Below, one piece after another: positions 34,444-42,608 of a DNA stretch of 64,000 nt. The stretch spans positions 381,303 to 445,302 of the forward strand of contig NZ_LT984887.1 of assembly GCF_900258475.1 (NCBI RefSeq), given 5' to 3'. Positions within the stretch are counted from its first letter, which is position 1, and each line of letters opens with the position of its first letter. The position numbers and the translations under genes were made by a program. The notes beneath the pieces are model-generated. The model was not told where the DNA came from. It was given only the letters and a program-made list of their open reading frames with translations, and did not search any database. The DNA is from Anaerococcus sp. Marseille-P3915 (GTDB lineage Bacteria > Bacillota > Clostridia > Tissierellales > Peptoniphilaceae).

Positions 34444-35337
34444 ATGCCTAATGATATAAAAAAGATATTAGGGCACACTAATATTTTTAAAGATATAAAC
34501 AAAGTTGATTATATAGAACAAATAGGATCTAGTAAATATAAAATTATTATAGATGAAAAAGCATATGTATTTTCTCTATATGATTTAGCTGAGTATGACG
34601 ATATAAATAACGAAACCTTTGTCAATGAAATTTTAGAAAGTGCTGGTTTAAATCCTCTTGATATCTATGAAAAAGGGATTATGCCTGATATTGAAAGATC
34701 GTATAAAATATATGAATTTAGGGATGAGGTAGCCCTTAGGGATGTTCTTCAGAATGCAAATAAAGAGTTTAAAGAAGAACTTGGAGAAAAATTTGGAAAG
34801 GCCTTAAAAAGGCTACACTCTTTAAAACCTGATCAAAAGATAGATTGGAAGAAGAAGTTTCTAATAAAATCTAACCAAATATTTTATAAGCATGGTCTTG
34901 GAGAGATAAAAGATGATGATTATATTCTAACAGATTTTATAAGTGCGAATAGGCATCTTACTGAAAATACAGCCGTTAATTTGCTTTACAAAGATATTAG
35001 TGATAAAAATATTAGAGTATACAATAAAGATAATTTAGATTTAAGAGCAATCAAATCTCTAGAATACGGGGATGGAATAGTAGATTTTATTGAAATAAAT
35101 AAAATTGCAATTAGTCATCCTGAATTTGCAAAAGCTACCTTATATTCATATCACGATTCTAATAAACCACCAAGAAAATTTTTTAGGCTACTAAGTCTAT
35201 ATCAAGCGACTGCTCTTTTAGAAGATTTAATAAACATTAGAAATAATAAAGAATCAAAATTAAAAGATAAAGAGATAGAAGCAATATTCGCTATGTATGA
35301 TAATTTTAATAATATAGTCCCAAATTGGGCTGTATAA
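34444..35337 (+). CDS. Divergent APH/choline-kinase-fold protein, unknown substrate
   Basis: A 297-residue protein with the outline of an aminoglycoside-phosphotransferase-type kinase. An N-lobe around residues 20-60 comes first, and a segment LGEKFGKALKRLHSLKPDQ matches the region before the catalytic loop. A loop LLYKDISDKNIRV keeps Asp and Asn of the usual H-G-D-x-x-x-x-N. The first His is Tyr, and the D-F/W metal motif is replaced by something like LEYGDGIVDF. It may be an active kinase of a small substrate or a pseudokinase. It follows ptsI, so a link to sugar uptake is possible. ATG 34444 has AAGGTGAT upstream. Confidence 0.6.
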   Translation: MPNDIKKILGHTNIFKDINKVDYIEQIGSSKYKIIIDEKAYVFSLYDLAEYDDINNETFVNEILESAGLNPLDIYEKGIMPDIERSYKIYEFRDEVALRDVLQNANKEFKEELGEKFGKALKRLHSLKPDQKIDWKKKFLIKSNQIFYKHGLGEIKDDDYILTDFISANRHLTENTAVNLLYKDISDKNIRVYNKDNLDLRAIKSLEYGDGIVDFIEINKIAISHPEFAKATLYSYHDSNKPPRKFFRLLSLYQATALLEDLINIRNNKESKLKDKEIEAIFAMYDNFNNIVPNWAV

Positions 35338-35341
35338 GATA

Positions 35342-35478
35342 GGTGCTATTGCAAAAAAGAAATAAATAATATCTATAGCAGAAATTTCTAAAAAAGCTTG
35401 CTATAAACGATTAAAGTTTAGCAAAGTAAAATGAAAAATGCTTTTAGTCTATTTATTTATCTTGCAGTAGCGCTTTTT
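35342..35478. repeat. Inverted-repeat element with IS6-like ends / structured RNA
   Basis: In the 195-base gap after the APH-fold gene, GCTATTGCAA (35345-35354) and GCTACTGCAA (reverse complement of 35462-35471) are inverted and continue into AT-rich arms. The ends resemble the IS6-family terminal repeat G-G-T-x-C-T-x-T-T-G-C-A-A-A. Inside, TATAGCA (35374-35380) can pair with TGCTATA (35399-35405). Alternatively TTGCT-AT-AAAC (35398-35408) can pair with GTTTAGCAA (35416-35424). These two pairings exclude each other. It may be a MITE remnant, a terminator, or a small switch. No transposase is present. Confidence 0.45.
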
Positions 35479-35500
35479 CTTATTATTAATTGAATAATTC

Positions 35501-35529
35501 TTCAATTTGTGATACGATTTTAGTATAAT
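35501..35529 (+). promoter_or_regulatory. Promoter of the YitT-family gene
   Basis: TTCAAT (35501-35506), 17 bases, then TATAAT (35524-35529), 15 bases before the chosen start. Confidence 0.5.
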
Positions 35530-35543
35530 AAATGGAGTTAGAA

Positions 35544-36383
35544 ATGAAAAAATACTTATTAATTTTATTGGGATCATTTTTGATTGCTAGTGGTCTTTAT
35601 TTCTTTTTATTAAGTAATGATATAGCTGCAGGTGGTTTATCTGGGTTTGCTCTTGTCATATCAACTGCTTTTCCAGTTCTTAACCTTGGTCTAGTCAACT
35701 TAATTTTGAATGTCATAGTTTTGATAGCAGGAGTAATATTTATTAGTTTTGACTTTGCTAAAAGATCACTGATTTCATCGCTATCTGTTTCAGGATTCAT
35801 AATAATTTTTGAAATGTTTATGCCGGATATTTCTTTGAGTGATGACATAATTATTAATATCATATTTGGATCAATAATAGTATCTTTAGGATTGGGTATA
35901 GTTTTTCATCACGAAGCATCTTCTGGTGGAACAGATTTAATAGCAGCAATCCTAAATAGAAAATTCGGGTTGGCCTTACATGCATGTTTATTTATGTCGG
36001 ATTTTGTAGTTGTGTCACTTTCAGCAGTGATATTTGGCACAGAGAGGGCACTATATGCAACTTTGGCAATAATGATTCAATCTGTTGGCCTTGATTATTT
36101 TATACAAGGATTCGGAAGAAAAATTGCAATTGTCGTAATTTCTGAAAAATATGATGAAATTAATAATTGTTTAATTAACAAACATGAAAGAGGAGTAACC
36201 ATATTAAAGGGAGAAGGTGGATTTTCTCATAGAAATCAGGAAGTTATAATGACTGTTACTAATGTCAGACGATTCCCTTCAATTAAAGACGATATATTAA
36301 CTATTGATGATAGGGCCTTTATATTTACTTATTCAGTTTCTGAAGTACTAGGTGAGGGCTTTACATTTGATTCACTAACATAG
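35544..36383 (+). CDS. YitT-family membrane protein (DUF161/DUF2179)
   Basis: A 279-residue protein with five to six membrane helices in the first 180 residues. Family marks include LSNDIAAGGLSGFALVIS and HHEASSGGTDLIAAILNRKFG. A C-terminal soluble domain (about 200-279) with the DUF2179 pattern carries ERGVTILKGEGGFSHRNQEVI. The function of the family is poorly known. I chose ATG 35544, with GGAG 7 bases upstream, over ATG 35532, which lies within that site. A TATAAT promoter lies just before. Confidence 0.88.
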   Translation: MKKYLLILLGSFLIASGLYFFLLSNDIAAGGLSGFALVISTAFPVLNLGLVNLILNVIVLIAGVIFISFDFAKRSLISSLSVSGFIIIFEMFMPDISLSDDIIINIIFGSIIVSLGLGIVFHHEASSGGTDLIAAILNRKFGLALHACLFMSDFVVVSLSAVIFGTERALYATLAIMIQSVGLDYFIQGFGRKIAIVVISEKYDEINNCLINKHERGVTILKGEGGFSHRNQEVIMTVTNVRRFPSIKDDILTIDDRAFIFTYSVSEVLGEGFTFDSLT

Positions 36384-36392
36384 GAGAATAAT

Positions 36393-37190
36393 ATAAAACA
36401 ATTTAAAATAAAAAGATTTACAAAAAATAAAGCATATCTTCAGACCAGAAAGGGAGATGCCGTTATTGATAAAGAACAAGTGAAGGGGTTAAAACAAAAC
36501 GATTCAGTAGAAGCTTTTCTTTATTACGATTTAAATAATGTACTCAGAGCAACAAGAGGTTTAGCCTACAAAATTGATCATATATATTCTTTAAAAGCAG
36601 TAGAAATTGATAAAAAAGGGGTCTACTTCGAAATAAAAGGAGGCCACATATTCTTACCATTTGAGGAAAGAACATATAAAATAATTAAGGATATGACTTA
36701 TCCAGTAGCTTTTAAGGAAAAAGATGGCTATGTTTTTCTGACAAGCAAAATAAGAGACTTATTATCAACCGACCACAATTTTAAAGAAAATGACACAGTG
36801 ACAGGAAGAATTTACTCAATAAATAAATCAATAGGTGCTTTTGTAGCTATAGATGAAAAATATGATAGTCTCATAAGGATTAAAGAATTATCAGGGGTCT
36901 ATATAGAAGGTGAGCTTGTTAAAGCTAGGGTAAAAGAAGTAAAAAGTGATGGCAAAATTGAATTATCCTTAAGAAAACGCGCCTATCTAGAAATTGACAA
37001 TGATAGCGATAAGATATTAGACTATCTGTATGAAAATAAATATGTCTCACTTTCAGATAAGTCATCACCCGAAAAGATTTACTCATATTTTGCTATGAGC
37101 AAGTCTTCATTTAAAAGAGCTATAGGTAGGCTTTATAAAAACAAAGATATAATAATATACAAGGATAGGATTGAACTAAACGAAAGGTAA
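36393..37190 (+). CDS. CvfB-like S1-domain RNA-binding protein, apparent ATA start
   Basis: About 265 residues. It has S1-like modules (about 1-65, 70-130, 135-200) including KGDAVIDKEQVKGLKQNDSVEAFLY, a typical CvfB N-terminal module. A C-terminal winged-helix segment (SPEKIYSYFAMSKSSFKRAIGRLYKN) follows. The first ATG/GTG/TTG codon, GTG 36480, would cut this first module. The frame is open back to 36384, and AGGAG (36382-36386) lies six bases before an ATA at 36393. ATA is therefore the best start, unless there is a base error. CvfB homologues affect virulence gene expression in staphylococci. The previous gene stops at 36383, so the two are probably co-transcribed. Confidence 0.75.
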   Translation: MKQFKIKRFTKNKAYLQTRKGDAVIDKEQVKGLKQNDSVEAFLYYDLNNVLRATRGLAYKIDHIYSLKAVEIDKKGVYFEIKGGHIFLPFEERTYKIIKDMTYPVAFKEKDGYVFLTSKIRDLLSTDHNFKENDTVTGRIYSINKSIGAFVAIDEKYDSLIRIKELSGVYIEGELVKARVKEVKSDGKIELSLRKRAYLEIDNDSDKILDYLYENKYVSLSDKSSPEKIYSYFAMSKSSFKRAIGRLYKNKDIIIYKDRIELNER

Positions 37191-37192
37191 AT

Positions 37193-37939
37193 ATGGATAA
37201 TAATAACAAATTGTTAGCTGAAGTTAATGGCAAAAAGATATATGAGCAAGACGTTTATAACTTCATGGCTAATATCGAACAAAATCAAAGATTTCAAAAT
37301 GAAGAAGGCATCAAAATTTTAACTGACGAAATGGTTAATCAGGAAATACTATTAGTCGATGCTTATGAAAACAAATTTGAAGAAGATGAAGAATTTAAAA
37401 AAGAATTGAACTTAGTAAAAGATAATATGTTAAAAAACTATGCTATGCACAAAATTTTTAGTGATATTAGTGTAGATGAAGAAGAAGTCAAAAAATACTA
37501 TGAAGATAATAAAAAATTATTTTCTCCCAAAAAGCTATACCAAGCAAGTCATATTTTGATTGATTCTGAGGATAAGGCCAACGACATCTATAGTGAAATC
37601 GTAGAAGGTCTTGATTTTAAAGAAGCTGCTAAAAAGTATTCAAAAGATCCTTCAGCAGCTAGTGGTGGCTCATTAGGAAAATTTCCTGAGGGAGTTATGG
37701 TTAAGGAATTTCAAGATGGTCTTGATTCATTAGAAGTAGGTGAGATTTCTAAGCCAGTTAAATCTCAATTTGGATATCATATTATAAAACTTGAAGATTT
37801 AGAAAATGAAAAAGAAAAATCTTTTGATGAATTAAAAGACCAAGTTTATCAAACATATACTATGATGAAAAGACAAGAAAAATACCTCGAGAAAATAGCA
37901 GACCTTGCGAAAAAAGTTGAGGTAAAAAAATATTACTAG
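37193..37939 (+). CDS. Parvulin-type peptidyl-prolyl isomerase, no signal peptide
   Basis: A 248-residue protein. The N-terminal helical part resembles the SurA/PrsA chaperone region (LLAEVNGKKIYEQDVYNFM). The parvulin domain (about 118-205) shows QASHILIDSEDKANDIY, KEAAKKYSKDPSAASGGSLGKF and VKSQFGYHIIKLED. No signal peptide or lipobox is visible, so unlike PrsA it should be cytoplasmic. It overlaps nothing and lies two bases after the CvfB-like gene, within the same operon. Confidence 0.88.
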   Translation: MDNNNKLLAEVNGKKIYEQDVYNFMANIEQNQRFQNEEGIKILTDEMVNQEILLVDAYENKFEEDEEFKKELNLVKDNMLKNYAMHKIFSDISVDEEEVKKYYEDNKKLFSPKKLYQASHILIDSEDKANDIYSEIVEGLDFKEAAKKYSKDPSAASGGSLGKFPEGVMVKEFQDGLDSLEVGEISKPVKSQFGYHIIKLEDLENEKEKSFDELKDQVYQTYTMMKRQEKYLEKIADLAKKVEVKKYY

Positions 37940-37948
37940 GAAGTTCTT

Positions 37949-39337
37949 ATGGGAAACGAAAGTGGAAATTCTAATTTAAAAAATTATATAGATCAATTAA
38001 AGGTTGAGATTAAAAACAAAGAAGAACTTCCAAACGTCGTAGATGCAATAATAAAAACGGCTACTGAAAAATTTTGCTCTATTGAAAAAATTGAGGATTC
38101 TTATTATATAAAAAAAGGGAATAATCCTCTCGTATTATTGCATCTAAATATAGATAGTTTATCAAAGGTATATTTTGATATTTTTGATGTCGATGATGAG
38201 GAATCAATAGTTAGCAAGTCTAATATCAATATAATTACCTCCGCTATATTAATTAATTATTTGCTAATGTATTCAGATGAATCTTTTGATGTCTTAATTA
38301 CAAAGAATAATATTCAAGATAAGACGTCAGATTATTCTTTGATTAGGAGGTACTTAAGGTGTGATAATATTATAAACCTTAATTTGAGACAGGATGATTG
38401 CTTAGCAGATGAATTTTCATCTTTAATTTTATCGGTAATTAAGGTTCCTATAAAAAGATTTAGACCAAGCTATGGATTTATAAGTTATAGATTATCTATA
38501 AGTAAGCTCATTGGCGGTAGATCGGGAGAAAACATTAATAAGCTTAGACTTAATTCTATAAAGCTCATTATGAGTATTCTTAGGAAGATGAAGGCGAAAG
38601 TTGATCTTGAGATGGTCTCTATATCGGCGGGAGATAGGTATGATAATATCCCATCATATGCAGATATAGATTTTATTATAAATTCTGACTATGAAAATGA
38701 GCTGGAAAATATCTTTGATATAATAAAAAATGAAGTTATAGAAAAAAATTTAAGATATGAACCAGATATGCATATAGAGTGTCAAAAAATTGATGATAAA
38801 AATATCGATCCTATTACAACAGAATCTTTTAATCATTTAGCTTCATTAATTGAACTATTACCATCAGGAACTTTTGCTGTAAATAGTATAGATAATCAAA
38901 CTATATCATCATCAAACTTAGCTACAACTAAATCTTTGAGGCATTCAATAAATATTATTTTGGTATTGAGATCACTTACAGAAGAAAGTATGAATCAGAT
39001 GCTTGAAAAAACAATTTTAGCCACTAAGATATCAGGATCGAAGTTTAATGAAAAATTGTTAATACCAAGATGGAAAAACTCTAATCACGAACTTAGAGAT
39101 TGTTTTAAAGAGTCTTACAATGAGCTTTTTGATCAATCATTAGAAGTTGTTAAGACTCAGTATTCGTTAGATTCAAGCATGATATTTGACAAAGTGAATG
39201 TGAACATTGTCTCATTAGGGGTAAAATATAAACAAGATGATGAATGTTTTCATAGTCGTATTAATGATATAGAAAAAATCATAGACTTAATTGGAAAAGT
39301 GTTATCTAATATGAGAAAAAGTAAGGAGAATGTATGA
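37949..39337 (+). CDS. PepD-like (M20) pseudo-peptidase
   Basis: A 462-residue protein with the outline of aminoacyl-histidine dipeptidase PepD: a segment SKLIGGRSGENINKLRLNSI at the place of G-G-H-S-G-x-x-I-x-K-G-R, PSGTFAVNSIDNQTISSSNLA, and a late VNIVSLGVKYKQDDECFHSR. The metal-binding motifs are gone. HLNIDS (65-70) replaces the G-H-x-D-M element, SNINIITSA replaces A-D-N-G-I-G, TKNNIQD replaces T-x-D-E-E-T-G, and IINLNLRQDD replaces the I-N-L-D-S-E-E element. I infer loss of peptidase activity and possible reuse as a binding protein. It lies in the parvulin-DUF1292 gene string. Confidence 0.7.
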   Translation: MGNESGNSNLKNYIDQLKVEIKNKEELPNVVDAIIKTATEKFCSIEKIEDSYYIKKGNNPLVLLHLNIDSLSKVYFDIFDVDDEESIVSKSNINIITSAILINYLLMYSDESFDVLITKNNIQDKTSDYSLIRRYLRCDNIINLNLRQDDCLADEFSSLILSVIKVPIKRFRPSYGFISYRLSISKLIGGRSGENINKLRLNSIKLIMSILRKMKAKVDLEMVSISAGDRYDNIPSYADIDFIINSDYENELENIFDIIKNEVIEKNLRYEPDMHIECQKIDDKNIDPITTESFNHLASLIELLPSGTFAVNSIDNQTISSSNLATTKSLRHSINIILVLRSLTEESMNQMLEKTILATKISGSKFNEKLLIPRWKNSNHELRDCFKESYNELFDQSLEVVKTQYSLDSSMIFDKVNVNIVSLGVKYKQDDECFHSRINDIEKIIDLIGKVLSNMRKSKENV

Positions 39338-39687
39338 CTGAGGTATTGAATCTTCATGGTCATGAAGTAATCTTTAATAAGAACAAGGGTAAAGCAGTAA
39401 TTGAAATCGATTTAGGCGATTCTACTGATGAGTGTCTTTTAATAGATATTTTTAGCGTAGATCAAAAAGAATATATAGCTTTATTGTCAGGAGAATCTTC
39501 AGATATCTATATATTTAATTATACTGATATATATGATAGCGAGGATATTGATTTATCAATGATTGAAGATGATGATGAAATGGATGAGGTTTATCATTTA
39601 TTCTCACATTATTGGACAGATGAAATGATTGATGATTTGATTGATGAATATAATGAGGAAATTAACCAAGAAGACGAAGAAAACTAA
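39334..39687 (+). CDS. DUF1292-like acidic protein
   Basis: A 117-residue, very acidic protein. The N-terminal half is strand-rich (EVLNLHGHEVIFNKNKGKAVIEI, then EYIALLSGESSDIYIFNY), as in the DUF1292/YrzB family. The C-terminal tail is mainly Asp/Glu. The family function is unknown. It overlaps the previous gene by 4 bases and the next by 1 base. ATG 39334 has AAGGAG upstream. Confidence 0.65.
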   Translation: MTEVLNLHGHEVIFNKNKGKAVIEIDLGDSTDECLLIDIFSVDQKEYIALLSGESSDIYIFNYTDIYDSEDIDLSMIEDDDEMDEVYHLFSHYWTDEMIDDLIDEYNEEINQEDEEN

Positions 39688-40673
39688 TGGCGAACATTCC
39701 TTATTATTCAGTTAGTACTTATTATAAGGATACCTATGGACAAAAAGTATATAAGCTTCCAATTAAGTTATCCTTAACTTGTCCAAATAGAGATGGTGCA
39801 TGTGGTTTTGGTGGTTGTATCTATTGCTCCGAAAGTGGAGGTTCTTTTGAAAATTTACCCTCATCCATGACTGTAGATGAGCAACTTGAAAAAAACTACA
39901 AGTATATAAAAAATAAGTACAAAGCAAACAAATTTATTGCTTATTTTCAAAACTTTTCAAATACTTATATGAGTATTTTAGTGTTTAAAGATATGATTAA
40001 GGCTTGCAAAAAAGATTATATCGTAGGAATATCGATAGCTACTAGAAGTGATTGTATAAGTGAAGATAAGCTAAAATTTTTGAAAAGTTTTCACGATGAA
40101 ACAGGCATTGATATAACATTTGAGTTAGGCTTACAAACAGCAAATTATAGAACTTTAAAAATATTAAATAGGGGTGAGTCCCTGGCAGATTTCATAAGTG
40201 CCTGTAAACTGATAGATAAGTACAAATTTAGGATATCAACTCATGTGATTTTGGCAATGCCTTGGGATGATATAGATGATACTATAGAAACTGCCAGAAT
40301 TTTAAATGCTTTAAATGTTAAAGAAGTAAAAATTCATTCACTTTTTATTATCAAGAATACGAAATTGGCTAAGATGTATGAAAATAATGAAATAAATTTG
40401 AAAACAAAAGAAGAATATCAAAAAAACGTAGTTGAGTTTTTAAGATATATTAGCCCTGATTGTGCTATAGCAAGGCTTGTTGGTAGAGCACCTAAAGAAG
40501 ACTCTATATTTTGTAACTGGGATAGGTCTCGGTGGTTAATAAGAGATGAGATCGTTACTTACATGCAAGATAACAATATTAATCAGGGCGATAAAAGCCA
40601 AAAAGAAATTTATAGAAAAATCAAGGAGGAAAATTATGATTTATTTAGTAGTAGGACAACAAGGAATAGGTAA
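39687..40673 (+). CDS. Radical SAM protein (YhcC / TIGR01212 type)
   Basis: A 328-residue radical SAM enzyme. Its N-terminal cluster motif is LTCPNRDGACGFGGCIYCSE, with the cysteines that hold the 4Fe-4S cluster. It is followed by YFQNFSNTYMS, SIATRSDCISEDKL and the downstream ELGLQTANYRTLKILNRG, all typical of the YhcC group (TIGR01212). The substrate is not established for this family. It starts at the stop of the DUF1292 gene (TAATG) and is followed after a short overlap by the P-loop gene. Confidence 0.9.
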   Translation: MANIPYYSVSTYYKDTYGQKVYKLPIKLSLTCPNRDGACGFGGCIYCSESGGSFENLPSSMTVDEQLEKNYKYIKNKYKANKFIAYFQNFSNTYMSILVFKDMIKACKKDYIVGISIATRSDCISEDKLKFLKSFHDETGIDITFELGLQTANYRTLKILNRGESLADFISACKLIDKYKFRISTHVILAMPWDDIDDTIETARILNALNVKEVKIHSLFIIKNTKLAKMYENNEINLKTKEEYQKNVVEFLRYISPDCAIARLVGRAPKEDSIFCNWDRSRWLIRDEIVTYMQDNNINQGDKSQKEIYRKIKEENYDLFSSRTTRNR

Positions 40674-41064
40674 GACAAAATATCTAGTTGAAGAAGCAAA
40701 CTTAGAAAAAGAAAAAGGTAATTCAAATATAGTATTTGTTGATACTGAAGACAACCAAGTTAGAATACTTGATCATAAAATAAGACTAATTAATGCTAAA
40801 TCTTACAAGATTAGATCAGTTGATTCTTTAGTTGGATTTATATCAGGTATTTTAGCAAGAGACTATGATATTGGAAAAATTTATATCGATGGTATATATG
40901 ATATAGTTGATATTAATAATGATAACATTAACGATCTAATTGAAAGATTAAGTAGTCTTTCAGAATATTCTAAATCAGATATTTATCTAGGACTAGATTG
41001 GAAAAAAGAAGACGTTCCTCAAGCAGGCCAATCAGAAATCATTGAATTGAAATTAGAGGATTAA
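40636..41064 (+). CDS. Small P-loop NTPase, unknown
   Basis: A 142-residue protein with a Walker A motif at the very N-terminus (LVVGQQGIGKTKYL) and a Walker B-like strand (IGKIYIDGIYDI). The rest is a short alpha/beta core. I chose ATG 40636, with AAGGAGG upstream, over the longer frame at 40546, which overlaps the radical SAM gene. No known family can be named. It is followed by a terminator. Confidence 0.72.
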   Translation: MIYLVVGQQGIGKTKYLVEEANLEKEKGNSNIVFVDTEDNQVRILDHKIRLINAKSYKIRSVDSLVGFISGILARDYDIGKIYIDGIYDIVDINNDNINDLIERLSSLSEYSKSDIYLGLDWKKEDVPQAGQSEIIELKLED

Positions 41065-41069
41065 TTTAG

Positions 41070-41094
41070 ACCGTCTCTTTGAGACGGTTTTTTA
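41070..41094 (+). terminator. Terminator abutting the next start codon
   Basis: ACCGTCTC (41070-41077), TTT, GAGACGGT (41081-41088) and a T-run, ending three bases before the ATG at 41097. Confidence 0.88.
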
Positions 41095-41096
41095 TT

Positions 41097-41642
41097 ATGT
41101 TATTAGAAAAAAACAAATTAGATTTATTTGAAAATTGGAGATTAGACTCAATAGGTTTATTGACAGAAGAAAAAATTGATAAAGACGAGTTTTTAGATAG
41201 GAATTATGAATTTATAGTAAAATTAGGTTTAAAGCCTTTTTCTAATATAGTATCACTAGAAGAAGCCGTATATAATTATCAGTACTATAATATAATGGCT
41301 AAAATAGCCAACTCCAAGGCTTTTAAATGTCAAAATTCAACTAAAAAGAAAAAAGTATATTCAAAGTTAATTAATGATAGAGAAAATTATTATTATCTCA
41401 AAGATCTGGCTACATGTGCTCTACTAGAAATAGTAGGTTATGAAAATATAGATTCTTATTTTATTAATTTAAAATCCAAGAGACTAACAGGTCAAATTTT
41501 TGAGATTTCAGTTAAGTGCTGTAAGAATTTAATCCTCCATTCAAAAAGTAAAAAAATACTAGAAGAACTTAGGCGTAATAATGCCTTTGATGAAGAAATT
41601 AGGGAATCTTTAATAGATTCCTATGTAAATAAGAGTTATTAG
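41097..41642 (+). CDS. Unknown protein (181 aa)
   Basis: Unrecognised soluble protein, mostly helical, with a tyrosine-rich patch (YNYQYYNIMAKIAN and NYYYLKDLATC). It ends in FDEEIRESLIDSYVNKSY. ATG 41097 is preceded only by a terminator hairpin and T-run, with no Shine-Dalgarno sequence. The longer frame from 41079 begins inside that hairpin. Translation may depend on a transcript that reads through the hairpin. It lies one base upstream of the second RluA gene. Confidence 0.65.
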   Translation: MLLEKNKLDLFENWRLDSIGLLTEEKIDKDEFLDRNYEFIVKLGLKPFSNIVSLEEAVYNYQYYNIMAKIANSKAFKCQNSTKKKKVYSKLINDRENYYYLKDLATCALLEIVGYENIDSYFINLKSKRLTGQIFEISVKCCKNLILHSKSKKILEELRRNNAFDEEIRESLIDSYVNKSY

Positions 41643-41643
41643 T

Positions 41644-42600
41644 ATGATAGAAATTATTATTAGTAAAAATCAAGGCAATCAAAGGTTTGACAGGTTTTTA
41701 AGAAAATATTTTGAAAATGCTCCTTTATCGGTTATATCTAAAAATATTAGAAAGAGAAATTTCAAAATAAATGGCAAAAGAGCGAAGAATAATGATTTTG
41801 TATATGAAGGCGATAAGGTTTTAATGTACATTAGCGATGAAAATTATAAAAAATGGCTAAGTAAAACCGATTTTATACCTCAAGATTTTAATTTAGATAT
41901 AATTTATGAGGATGATAATATAGTGGTTATGGATAAAGAAGCAGGACAATTGACTCACTCTGCTTCTAAGAAAGATTATGGAAATAATCTTGTTGATAAT
42001 ATGCTATCATATCTTTACAAGACAAAATCATTTGATATGTCCGATAAAACATTTAAACCAGCGGTTGTTAATAGACTTGATAGAAATACTGCTGGTCTAG
42101 TAATTGGAGCGAAGAATTCAAATGCTTTGAGATTATTAAACAAAGCTATTAAAGAAAATAAATTAGATAAATACTATCTAACAATAGTGGCTGGTGAAGT
42201 TAATAAAGATTTTAAAATTGATACAAAAATTTCTAAAAATGAAGATAAAAATAAGGTTAAAAAGTCTTCAGAAGGAAAGGAAATACTTACATATTTTAAG
42301 CCGATAAAGTCTAATGGTACTTACTCTCTTCTTGAATGTAAATTAATTACAGGAAGAACTCATCAAATTAGGTTTTCACTTAAAGAAAATAATACACCTA
42401 TAATTGGAGATCGTAAATATGGAAATCCATCTGTAAATAAGATTTTAAAAGAGAGGTTAAATATAAATAATCAAATTTTATTAGCTTATAAAATAGTATT
42501 TCCTAAGATAAAAGGTTTAGAATATTTAGAAGGTTTAGAAGTTGTTTCAAAAAAATATCAAGATATAAAAAAATTATCAGAAAAAATTATGACAATGTGA
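41644..42600 (+). CDS. RluA-family pseudouridine synthase (second copy)
   Basis: A 318-residue enzyme with an N-terminal S4-like RNA-binding region (RFDRFLRKYFENAPLSVISKNIRK) and a catalytic domain with the Asp in AVVNRLDRNTAGLVIGAKN. The downstream GRTHQIRFSLKENNTPIIGD is the usual second motif. It differs clearly from the copy at 29080 and is closer to the RluC branch in layout, but the target site cannot be decided here. It starts one base after the unknown gene and overlaps the region before glucokinase. Confidence 0.9.
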   Translation: MIEIIISKNQGNQRFDRFLRKYFENAPLSVISKNIRKRNFKINGKRAKNNDFVYEGDKVLMYISDENYKKWLSKTDFIPQDFNLDIIYEDDNIVVMDKEAGQLTHSASKKDYGNNLVDNMLSYLYKTKSFDMSDKTFKPAVVNRLDRNTAGLVIGAKNSNALRLLNKAIKENKLDKYYLTIVAGEVNKDFKIDTKISKNEDKNKVKKSSEGKEILTYFKPIKSNGTYSLLECKLITGRTHQIRFSLKENNTPIIGDRKYGNPSVNKILKERLNINNQILLAYKIVFPKIKGLEYLEGLEVVSKKYQDIKKLSEKIMTM

Positions 42601-42608
42601 GGAGAATT

